DNA of 32,331 nucleotides from Bacteroidota bacterium. GTDB lineage: Bacteria; Bacteroidota; Bacteroidia; 2-12-FULL-35-15. Of this stretch, positions 15,501 to 22,579 are shown one piece after another. Position 1 is the stretch's first letter, and the number at the start of each line of letters is the position of its first letter. Made by a program: the position numbers and the translations under genes. Below the pieces are notes generated by a model. That model saw only the letters and a program-made list of their open reading frames with translations. It made no database searches and was not told the origin of the DNA. The stretch is taken from the NCBI GenBank assembly GCA_021323165.1, contig JAJTCJ010000038.1:1-32331 (forward strand), written 5' to 3'.

Positions 15501-17062
15501 TAACTTTAGGACCATGTACTTTTTCTGATTCTTTAAATGTCACATTTATTTCTTATCCCGTTCTAAGTCTTCCTGCCAATGTTCTTATTTGTCCGGATGA
15601 TTCTGTTCTAGTCGATGCCGGTGGTCCTGCTTTAGAATATATATGGTCAACTGAAGATACAACTCAGACAATATCAGTTTCAAGTCAGGGTACGTATTCT
15701 GTAACGGCATCCAATTACCAATGTGCTGTTACTGCAAGTGTAAATGTTCAGCAACTTGCTCTTCCAATACTCGATGCTGACACAACTTTGTGTGCCGGAC
15801 AAACAATCACTCTAAACCTGTTCTTTCCCAGTGCCACTTATCTTTGGTCAAATGCCGAGACAACATCTTCCATAAATGTGAGTTCAGCAGGAACATATTG
15901 GGGAACGGTTTTCTTTGCAGGGTGCTCGCAATCCGACACAATGAATGTAGCTTACATTCAATTTCCGGTTTTGAATATGACTCCAAACATAACTATGTGT
16001 CAGGGTGATTCAGCACAAATAACTTCCGGTGGAGTGGCTGATAATTATTTATGGTCGACAGGAGAAACAACTCAATCTATTATTGCTGACTCAACGGGAA
16101 CATATGTTTTAACAGCATCTAATCAACAATGCAGCACAACGGATTCAACAACGATTTTTGAAATAACATTTCCCCCTCTTGGACCAGACACAATTTTGTG
16201 TGCCGGACAAAGTATTACCCTCAATGCTTTTGTGTCAGGCGCTAGCAATGTTTGGTCTAACGGTTCAACATCGTCTTCAATAAATGTTAATTCGGCAGGC
16301 TCTTATTGGGTAACAACAACAGTTAGTTTTTGCCAGCTCAGTGATACTATAAATATTGGCTATGTACCACATCCTGTTGTAAGTTTACCTTCCACTTTTG
16401 ATTTGTGTCCGGGTGATACCACAACACTCGATGCCGGCAATACAGCTACATCATATATTTGGTCAACCGGTGATACAACGCAAACAATAAGTGTTTCGAA
16501 CGGAGGAACCTTTATTGTGATCGCATCAAATTTTCAATGCAGTGCAACAGATACAACTCTTGTAAACGCAGTTCAGCCAGTAAGCTGGAATGAAGAGAAT
16601 TCTCTTTGTGATGTTGAAAAATATTCACTTGATGCGGGAGTTTCGGCAAGCTCTTATCTATGGTCAACAGGAGAAACAACCCCATCAATTGAAATTACGG
16701 AAGCAGGGACTTATTGGCTGGTGGCTAATTCGGCAGGATGTATCTTAAGCGATACAACTAATATTTATGGTGGTCTTGGAAGCGGAATACTTTGGTTCCC
16801 TAATTCATTTACGCCCAACACAGATGGTCTGAATGATAAATTCACAGCAAAAGGAACAGAGATCACTTACTTCCATCTAATGATATTCAACCGTTGGGGA
16901 GAATTGATCTTTGATACAGAAAAAATGGATGAAGGCTGGGATGGATTTTATAAGAACCAACTTGTGCAGCAAGACGTGTATGTTTGGAAGGTAAAATACA
17001 AAACGAAATGTTCAGAGGGGTTGATCCATTCTAAGATCGGACATGTAACAGTTGTAAAATAG
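12569..17062 (+). CDS. T9SS type B cargo: DUF7948/SBBP head, PKD, eight Ig-like repeats, gliding-motility C-terminal domain
   Basis: Very large secreted surface protein (1497 aa). Signal peptide: GKKIFLLLSILCAIVITAQG. Residues ~40-250 form a DUF7948-like domain (FTKNNSQWADNILYCAQLDG; NFFLGKDRTRWAGNVPNYREV). ~255-770 is an SBBP-type beta-propeller region with repeated SSDFPVT / YSTYLGG words. ~777-857 is a PKD domain with WDFGDG. ~861-1404 holds eight Ig-like repeats with a central Y-x-WSTGETT motif. ~1406-1497 is the gliding-motility-associated (type B) sorting domain (FPNSFTPNTDGLNDKF, FNRWGELIF, GWDGFYK). The frame also opens at a TTG at 12536, but that overlaps the promoter; ATG 12569 gives a normal signal peptide. 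Type B domains route cargo through T9SS, often with a PorP/SprF partner such as the one encoded downstream. The surface role (adhesion, motility) is inference. Confidence 0.88.
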   Translation: MRHQGKKIFLLLSILCAIVITAQGLDVKHPEPQNKVKFTKNNSQWADNILYCAQLDGGVLFLERNSFTYNFYDAEVLRKNHVNKQGNAASNDKIRSHAFRVSFLNSLDNTETSAKDKTPDYSNFFLGKDRTRWAGNVPNYREVNYKNIYRGIDIQILGRENSMKYNFIVAPHADPGSIRLFYEGLEEITLSSGSLRMRTSFNTMVEEKPIAYQIIKGKQVNVPCKFILENNTVSFSFPRGYKKDYELVIDPILVFACSSGSTADNFGMTATYDDNGNLYAGGTVYDVGYPVTLGAYDPTWNGTPSNGRTDIVITKYDSTGTFLQYSTYLGGADGTEIVSSLIVNSQKEVMLYGATGSSDFPVTTGAFDTVFSGGSSLFFPANGTEYLNGTDLYLAKLSNNGSVLLASTYVGGSQNDGANNSSTLVYNYGDYYRGEIQVDNAGNFYVASSTYSTDFPTTPGSVQLINGGGMDGVLFKMDPLLTTMMWSTYLGGNQDDGCYALALDNLNNVYTTGGTSSVNFPSTPGVISQTYKGGITDGFITKINNSGTVILNSTFMGTASYDQNFLIQLDNQFNVYVIGQSLGSIPVSAGVYSNPNSKQFLWKLNNTLNTTIFSTVFGNGNGQVNISPAAFLVDICGNIYVCGWGGHILLSTPTYGMPLTSNAYQTSNPEGYNFYLMVLAPNASSLLYATYFGGGVSQEHVDGGTSRFDKKGVVYQAVCAGCGGIDDFPVTSGSWPYSSSYYQPYDPSNPSSSQGVNMSWNCNMGTFKFDFQTAGVSADAVIFPNDTICAGDSVHFNNASANALNYLWDFGDGSPVSTVASPIHQYTAAGIYNITLIAVDSTGCLFSDTSNLTVVVAPIPTVDVGNDTVVCSDPALTLNAGTSGNIYNWSTGETTQTIVADSAESYWVTISNGTCNASDSILIQQIILEPDLGPDTSLCVGETITLNAFEAGATYLWSTGATGSSITISTTGTYWVQVTLGPCTFSDSLNVTFISYPVLSLPANVLICPDDSVLVDAGGPALEYIWSTEDTTQTISVSSQGTYSVTASNYQCAVTASVNVQQLALPILDADTTLCAGQTITLNLFFPSATYLWSNAETTSSINVSSAGTYWGTVFFAGCSQSDTMNVAYIQFPVLNMTPNITMCQGDSAQITSGGVADNYLWSTGETTQSIIADSTGTYVLTASNQQCSTTDSTTIFEITFPPLGPDTILCAGQSITLNAFVSGASNVWSNGSTSSSINVNSAGSYWVTTTVSFCQLSDTINIGYVPHPVVSLPSTFDLCPGDTTTLDAGNTATSYIWSTGDTTQTISVSNGGTFIVIASNFQCSATDTTLVNAVQPVSWNEENSLCDVEKYSLDAGVSASSYLWSTGETTPSIEITEAGTYWLVANSAGCILSDTTNIYGGLGSGILWFPNSFTPNTDGLNDKFTAKGTEITYFHLMIFNRWGELIFDTEKMDEGWDGFYKNQLVQQDVYVWKVKYKTKCSEGLIHSKIGHVTVVK
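15150..16780 (+). repeat. eight Ig-like coding repeats with a 408-bp dimeric period
   Basis: The Cys codon that opens each unit lies at 15179, 15383, 15590, 15791, 15998, 16199, 16406 and 16607. Every second one is spaced 408 bp (136 codons), except the first odd pair (411). Odd (A) units have an LxLP/QC style; even (B) units have TLCAGQTITLNAF and SDT endings. B units share the identical word TTTGTGTGCCGGACAAA (15788 and 16196 copies). This indicates growth by duplication of an A-B pair. Confidence 0.85.
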
Positions 17063-17119
17063 CTAATGAGTCCAAACTCTATATTAAGAGTGATTCACAT
17101 GATTTCTATAAAGTTTACT

Positions 17120-17127
17120 TATTTTTG
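17120..17127 (+). promoter_or_regulatory. -7 promoter element for second type B cargo gene
   Basis: TATTTTTG, identical to the -7 box of the first cargo gene, lies 20 bp before the ATG at 17148 in an 85-bp gap. No clear TTG is present at the -33 position (only GATTC near 17092-17096), so it may be weak, or read-through from the first gene may contribute. Confidence 0.42.
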
Positions 17128-17147
17128 ATAGTACAAAATTATCCAAA

Positions 17148-20100
17148 ATGCAAATTGTTACCCGCATTTTTCTTTCTTGTGCTTTGATGGTTCTTGTGCA
17201 GAGTGTGTATTCGGGAGGAATTAAAACACCAGCACCACAAACAGGGATTCGTTTCACTGAAAATAAAAATCAGTGGCATGAAAACATTTTGTTCAGGGCT
17301 CAGCTTGACGGTGGACTATTGTTTCTTGAAAGAAACGGATTCACATATAACTTTTATGACAAGGAAACATTGCGTAAGAATCATCTAGGGAAAAACCCTA
17401 AGAAGGATCCCAAGGTTCGCACCCATGCGTTCAAAATGAATTTTGTCGGATCATCTCCGCAGGTAACTTCTGTTGCAAGCGAGCCAAGTCCTGACTACTG
17501 TAATTTTTTTATAGGCAAGGACAGAAATAAATGGCTGGGGAATATTAAGAACTATGAAGAAGTAAACTATAAGGATCTTTATCCGGGAATAGGTTTACAA
17601 GTGCTTGGGCAGAACAACAATATTAAATATAATTTCATTGTTTCATCTAATGCAGACCCTAATAACATTCAGCTTTTGTATGAAGGTTTAAGTGATATCA
17701 GTCTTAAAAAAGGCAGCCTGGTGTTAACAACAAGCATCAATGAAATGGTGGAGCAAAAGCCATACTCTTATCAGATAATAGATGGTGTGAAAGTAGAGGT
17801 GCCTTGTAAATTTGTTTTAAAGAATAAAACGGTTTCATTTCACTTCCCAAAAGGGTACAACAAGGCTCATGAGCTGATCATTGATCCCGTTCTGATCTTT
17901 GCCGCCTCTTCGGGATCGACAGCTGATAATTTCGGGATGACTGCAACATATGATTCTCAAGGTAATTTGTATTCAGGAGGAACCGCATTTGACGTTGGCT
18001 TTCCAACTACACTGGGAGCGTATGACACAACATTTAACGGAACACCTGCTTATGGAAAAACAGATGTAGTGATCACTAAATACAATACAAACGGTACATC
18101 ACTGCTCTACTCAACATATTTGGGCGGACTTACAAGCACCGAGATAGTTACCAGTCTGATAGTAGATGCACAGGACAATCTTTTGTTATATGGTGCTACC
18201 GGTTCATCTGATTTTCCTGTTACTGCAACTGCATACGATCAAACATTCAATGGTGGGATCCTCCTTCGTTTTATAAACAATGGATCCTTCTTCGATAATG
18301 GCACTGACATCTACGTTGCTAAATTCAATTCAACAGGTACAACTTTGCTGGCTTCCACATATATCGGTGGAACTATGAATGATGGAGTAAATGTTAATAA
18401 CGACAGCACTTTCTTTAGCGCATCGTACAATCCGGTTACAATGACCTATTATGATTCAATCTTTGAGTTTCCTGCAGACTCGCTTCAATATAATTATGGA
18501 GATCAGTTCAGAGGAGAAATCCAGGTGGATGCTTCCGGAAACTGTTACATTGCAAGTTCAACACGTTCCGGTAACTTCCCGATCTTAGCAGGGTTTGACA
18601 ATACCCTGGGTGGTGAACAGGACGCAGTGCTTTTGAAATTCAACGCTGATCTTTCAACACTACTTTACAGTTCGTATCTCGGAGGATCAAATAATGATGC
18701 AGGCTACGCACTAATCGTTAATAATGCATCTGAGGTATATATTACAGGAGGGACAAGGAGTAACGATTTTCCTACAACTATAGGTTCGTACAAACCTGCT
18801 TACGGTGGCGGGAAAGCAGATGGTTTCATCACCCATGTGAACACAACAGGATCCGCCATTTTGCATTCAACACACATCGGAACGGCTGATTATGATCAGT
18901 CGTATTTTATACAAACTGATGATGTAGGTGAGATTTACGTTTTCGGGCAAACCATGGGAGCAATGCCAGTGATAAACGCGCCCTACTTTAACAATAATGC
19001 TAAACAGTTTGTCACTAAGTTTGATCCAACCTTATCCACCATTTTCTTTTCTACAACAGTCGGTAAAGGCGGGCCGCAAACGGACATTTCACCATCTGCA
19101 TTTCTTGTGGATAACTGCAAGAACATTTATTTATCAGGCTGGGGAGGAAAGATCATTTCACCTACAACTTCAACTGTAGGTATGCCATTAACTCCTGATG
19201 CGATCCAACCAACTACTGACGGTCATAATTTTTATTTGATGGTATTGTCATCCGGAGCTTCATCCCTTTTATATGCTACATACTTTGGTGGTGTAGATAG
19301 TTGGGAGCATGTGGATGGAGGTACAAGCAGGTTTGATAAAAAAGGAATCATATATCAATCTGTTTGTGCAGGCTGTCAGGATAATGACGATTTTCCGGTT
19401 ACTCCAGGGGCATGGCCTTATACTTCTCCCAATTATACTCCTTACACACCCGGGGTGTCTTCCTCCGGAATTAATATGTCTACCAATTGTAATAACGGAA
19501 CATTTAAATTTGATTTCCAGGTACCTGTTGCAGATGCTGTTTTTACAGTTGATACATCTGGTGGTTGCGTTCCTTTTACCCTTCAGCTCCAAAATCAGAG
19601 TTCACCGGGGGCAGATTATTTATGGGATTTTGGGAATGGCGACACCACTTCACTTATCTTTAATCCTGTAGTTACATATACAAATCCCGGTACTTATAAT
19701 GTTCAACTCATGGTTAAGGACCCTTCCCGATGTAATGTATGGGACACCATTTCACAAAGCATTATTGTTTATCCAGGTATCACAGCTGATTTTACTTTTT
19801 CTTCGGCTGCCTGTACTAATCTGTTCAGCTTTAATGATGCGTCTTTTGTCGGACCCGTTTCCTGGGAATGGGATTTTGGTGACGGAGATTCATCACTTGT
19901 GCAGAACCCAACACACGCATACGATTCTGTAGCAATTTATAATGTAGGCCTTATAACTTCAACAATTAATGGTTGTATGGATACCACGGTAATTACAGTT
20001 AACTATCCCGGTATTGCTCCCACTACAGTTAACAGTAACGATAGCATCTGTAAAGGAACAAACATTCAGCTGAATGCAACCGGTGGTTTCTCTTATAGCT

Positions 20101-21506
20101 GGAGTCCCGCAACAGGCCTTAATAATCCGAATATTGCAAATCCGGTTGCAGGCCCCGATACAACTACCACGTACACAGTAAATATTCAGACAGTAAATGC
20201 TATCAATGATACTTGTCTGCAAACGCTATCTGTTACAATTTCAGTGATAACCGATATTGCTGCATTTACTTCTGATACTACAAATGGCTGCACTCCATTT
20301 ACGATCCAGTTTCAAAATGAGAATCCATCAACTTCTGTTTACCTCTGGGATTTTGGAAACGGAAATACATCATCAACGCTATTTAATCCTACTCAGACAT
20401 ACGGAACTCTGGGAACTTATTTGGTGCAGCTTTATTCCATGGATACTGCAAGCTGCGCAACATGGGATACTGTTTCTCAAACCATCACTGTGTTTCCCGG
20501 CATAACTGCAGACTTTGATTTTGTTTCAGTGCCATGTACCGATCAGTTTTCTTTTTATGATTCATCTTATATTGCTCCTGTTTCCTGGCTTTGGAATTTT
20601 GATGATGGAGGTACATCCATCAATCAAAACCCTTCACATCTTTTTGATTCTGCCGGAACATATAATGTTGAGCTGATCTCTTCAAACACTTATGGCTGCA
20701 GAGATACCGCTGAGGTGATGGTGAGTTACAGCGGAGCAACAACAACAATAAGTTCAGATGATACGATATGTATCAACTCAGGGGGGGCGCAGCTGAATGC
20801 TTACGGAGGCTTCGCTTATAGCTGGACTCCAACTGTAACTTTGTCTGCATCGAATATTTCCAATCCTGTCGCAAATCCTTCGATTACCACAACCTATAGT
20901 GTTAATATCAGCACGATAAATACGCTTGGAGATACATGCATACAAACTCAATCCACAACACTTACGGTGATCGATCCTTCGCTTTATTCTCTTTATGCTA
21001 CCACGGATTCAGATACAATTTTTGAAGGAGCTTCTACTATCATACACGCTATAACGGACACAAATTTTACTGTTAACTGGGCGCCCGCAAGCGGATTAAG
21101 CAGCACAAACTCTTTCAATCCGACCGCCAGTCCGCTTGTTACCACAACATATACTGTTTCCATACTTGATTCAACAGGGTGTCCGAGAGCAGCAACTGTT
21201 ACAATTTATGTTACCTCTACTCAATGTAAAAGCGATAATGTATTTGTTCCCAATACATTCACACCAAATTCAGATGGCGAAAATGACATACTATTTGTCA
21301 GAAGTAATGATGTGACAGAATTATATTTTGCAGTTTATAATCGCTGGGGACAAATGGTTTTTGAAACGACAGATATTACTAAGGGCTGGAATGGCATATA
21401 CAAAGGAATGCTTGCCGACCCTGCCGTTTTTGCGTGGTACCTGAGAGCCAAATGTTATAATGGTGATGAGCTTACAAAAAAGGGAAACACAACTCTTATA
21501 AGATAA
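17148..21506 (+). CDS. T9SS type B cargo: DUF7948/SBBP head, duplicated PKD-PKD-Ig blocks, gliding-motility C-terminal domain
   Basis: Paralog of the preceding gene (1452 aa). Signal peptide: IVTRIFLSCALMVLVQSVYS. The DUF7948-like domain (~30-245; FTENKNQWHENILFRAQLDG, NFFIGKDRNKWLGN) and SBBP propeller (~250-790) align almost throughout with the first paralog, including VDGGTSRFDKKG. The tail differs. Residues ~797-1037 are PKD-PKD-Ig and ~1038-1278 repeat this block (WDFGNG, WDFGDG, then WDFGNG, WNFDDG). A third Ig-like unit (~1279-1359; NWAPASGL) and the type B sorting domain (~1360-1452; VFVPNTFTPNSDGENDI, YNRWGQMVF, GWNGIYKG) follow. It is followed 16 nt later by PorP/SprF, so co-expression with its presumed secretion partner is likely. 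Surface exposed by inference; ligand unknown. Confidence 0.88.
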   Translation: MQIVTRIFLSCALMVLVQSVYSGGIKTPAPQTGIRFTENKNQWHENILFRAQLDGGLLFLERNGFTYNFYDKETLRKNHLGKNPKKDPKVRTHAFKMNFVGSSPQVTSVASEPSPDYCNFFIGKDRNKWLGNIKNYEEVNYKDLYPGIGLQVLGQNNNIKYNFIVSSNADPNNIQLLYEGLSDISLKKGSLVLTTSINEMVEQKPYSYQIIDGVKVEVPCKFVLKNKTVSFHFPKGYNKAHELIIDPVLIFAASSGSTADNFGMTATYDSQGNLYSGGTAFDVGFPTTLGAYDTTFNGTPAYGKTDVVITKYNTNGTSLLYSTYLGGLTSTEIVTSLIVDAQDNLLLYGATGSSDFPVTATAYDQTFNGGILLRFINNGSFFDNGTDIYVAKFNSTGTTLLASTYIGGTMNDGVNVNNDSTFFSASYNPVTMTYYDSIFEFPADSLQYNYGDQFRGEIQVDASGNCYIASSTRSGNFPILAGFDNTLGGEQDAVLLKFNADLSTLLYSSYLGGSNNDAGYALIVNNASEVYITGGTRSNDFPTTIGSYKPAYGGGKADGFITHVNTTGSAILHSTHIGTADYDQSYFIQTDDVGEIYVFGQTMGAMPVINAPYFNNNAKQFVTKFDPTLSTIFFSTTVGKGGPQTDISPSAFLVDNCKNIYLSGWGGKIISPTTSTVGMPLTPDAIQPTTDGHNFYLMVLSSGASSLLYATYFGGVDSWEHVDGGTSRFDKKGIIYQSVCAGCQDNDDFPVTPGAWPYTSPNYTPYTPGVSSSGINMSTNCNNGTFKFDFQVPVADAVFTVDTSGGCVPFTLQLQNQSSPGADYLWDFGNGDTTSLIFNPVVTYTNPGTYNVQLMVKDPSRCNVWDTISQSIIVYPGITADFTFSSAACTNLFSFNDASFVGPVSWEWDFGDGDSSLVQNPTHAYDSVAIYNVGLITSTINGCMDTTVITVNYPGIAPTTVNSNDSICKGTNIQLNATGGFSYSWSPATGLNNPNIANPVAGPDTTTTYTVNIQTVNAINDTCLQTLSVTISVITDIAAFTSDTTNGCTPFTIQFQNENPSTSVYLWDFGNGNTSSTLFNPTQTYGTLGTYLVQLYSMDTASCATWDTVSQTITVFPGITADFDFVSVPCTDQFSFYDSSYIAPVSWLWNFDDGGTSINQNPSHLFDSAGTYNVELISSNTYGCRDTAEVMVSYSGATTTISSDDTICINSGGAQLNAYGGFAYSWTPTVTLSASNISNPVANPSITTTYSVNISTINTLGDTCIQTQSTTLTVIDPSLYSLYATTDSDTIFEGASTIIHAITDTNFTVNWAPASGLSSTNSFNPTASPLVTTTYTVSILDSTGCPRAATVTIYVTSTQCKSDNVFVPNTFTPNSDGENDILFVRSNDVTELYFAVYNRWGQMVFETTDITKGWNGIYKGMLADPAVFAWYLRAKCYNGDELTKKGNTTLIR
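19540..20985 (+). repeat. tandem duplication of a PKD-PKD-Ig coding block (723-bp period)
   Basis: The GG(T/C)TGC codons opening the two blocks lie at 19563 and 20286, exactly 723 bp (241 codons) apart. Corresponding words line up: WDFGNGDT / WDFGNGNT, then the second PKD ...PVSWEWDF / PVSWLWNF, then NSNDSICKG / SSDDTICIN. Nucleotide identity is visibly reduced, so the duplication is old. Confidence 0.8.
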
Positions 21507-21522
21507 AACCAGATTTAATTAA

Positions 21523-22554
21523 ATGAAAAAAAGGAATGCCATACACATCATGATTTTTTTCTTTGCCCTCGTTTGGCATGGAAAGAAAGCGGATGCCCAG
21601 GATATTCATTATTCGCAATTTAATTCTTCACCTGAAAATTTGAATCCGGCTCAAACCGGCTTGTTTGATGGCGACTGGCGCTTCGATGGAAATTACAGGA
21701 GTCAGTGGTCTGCGATTCCTGTTCCTTACAAAACATTTTCCCTTGCTACAGACACAAGGCTTAAAACAAAACTAGAGAATGATGTTCCCGGAGCTGGGCT
21801 TCAGATCAACAATGATAAATCAGGAGATTCCAGATTTTCTACAACACAAATTTTACTTTCAGGTTCTTATATCAAAAAGCTCACAAAAGATTCAGCCAAT
21901 TTTCTTTCCCTGGGAATACAGCCCGGTATAACCACAAAGAGCTTCGATGTAAATGCACTCACCTTCGACAACCAGTATGACGGAGACCAATACAATGCGG
22001 CATTAGCAAGCGGAGAAAGTTTTTCTAAAACACGCATTACTTATTTTGATCTGGGTGCCGGAATAACTTATTTATGGAGGAAGACAAACAGAACGAAAAT
22101 TAATATAGGCATCTCTGCTTTTCATTTGAACAGACCTAAACAATCCTTTTTTGAAAACGATAATATCCGGCTTGACGTAAAGACGACCTTCAGTGGTATA
22201 GGACAAGTGCCTGTAAGCGCGAAGTTGGATGTGCTTCCAAGCTTCATGTATCAGCGCCAGGGAAAATTCAATGAAACACTTGTCGGGTTATTTGGAAAGT
22301 ATCATCTCAAGCCAATTGATGGCAAAGAAACCGCGATCTCCTTAGGTGCTTTTTATCGTGTGAAAGATGCATTTATTGTTGTGGCTAACATGGATTACAA
22401 AAATTTTAATGTAGGAATTAGCTATGATGTCAACACCTCAAAACTGATTGCAGCAACCAATAGAAGAGGAGGGTTCGAAATCTCGATTATTTATATTTTC
22501 AAGAAGATGGTTCCTTTTGTTGCAAAGAAACGTGTTTGTCCAATATATATGTAG
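21523..22554 (+). CDS. PorP/SprF family type IX secretion membrane protein
   Basis: Outer-membrane beta-barrel of the PorP/SprF family, 343 aa. A signal peptide (IMIFFFALVWHGKKADAQ) is followed by the family's opening block QDIHYSQFNSSPENLNPAQTGLF and YRSQWSAIPVPYKTFSLATD. Repeated amphipathic strands (LSLGIQPGITTKSFDVNALTF, FDLGAGITYLWR, VSAKLDVLPSFMYQ, AISLGAFYRVKDAFIVV, DYKNFNVGISYDV) fit a barrel. SprF-like proteins assist secretion or surface attachment of type B (SprB-like) cargo, and two such cargoes precede it directly (16-nt gap to the second). The downstream OmpA-like gene begins within 2-26 nt of its stop, indicating an operon. ATG start, complete length. Confidence 0.88.
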   Translation: MKKRNAIHIMIFFFALVWHGKKADAQDIHYSQFNSSPENLNPAQTGLFDGDWRFDGNYRSQWSAIPVPYKTFSLATDTRLKTKLENDVPGAGLQINNDKSGDSRFSTTQILLSGSYIKKLTKDSANFLSLGIQPGITTKSFDVNALTFDNQYDGDQYNAALASGESFSKTRITYFDLGAGITYLWRKTNRTKINIGISAFHLNRPKQSFFENDNIRLDVKTTFSGIGQVPVSAKLDVLPSFMYQRQGKFNETLVGLFGKYHLKPIDGKETAISLGAFYRVKDAFIVVANMDYKNFNVGISYDVNTSKLIAATNRRGGFEISIIYIFKKMVPFVAKKRVCPIYM

Positions 22555-22579
22555 TATGATAAAGGAGGTAAAGGAAGAT

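Noticed and set aside
15150..16780. Regularly spaced repeats as a CRISPR-like array
   Set aside because: The period is ~204/408 bp, the frame is open throughout, and the repeats encode Ig-like domains; there are no short identical repeats with spacers.
19269..19592. Open frames on the strand opposite the second cargo gene
   Set aside because: They lie wholly inside a well-supported coding gene, show low-complexity translation and have no promoter or family features.
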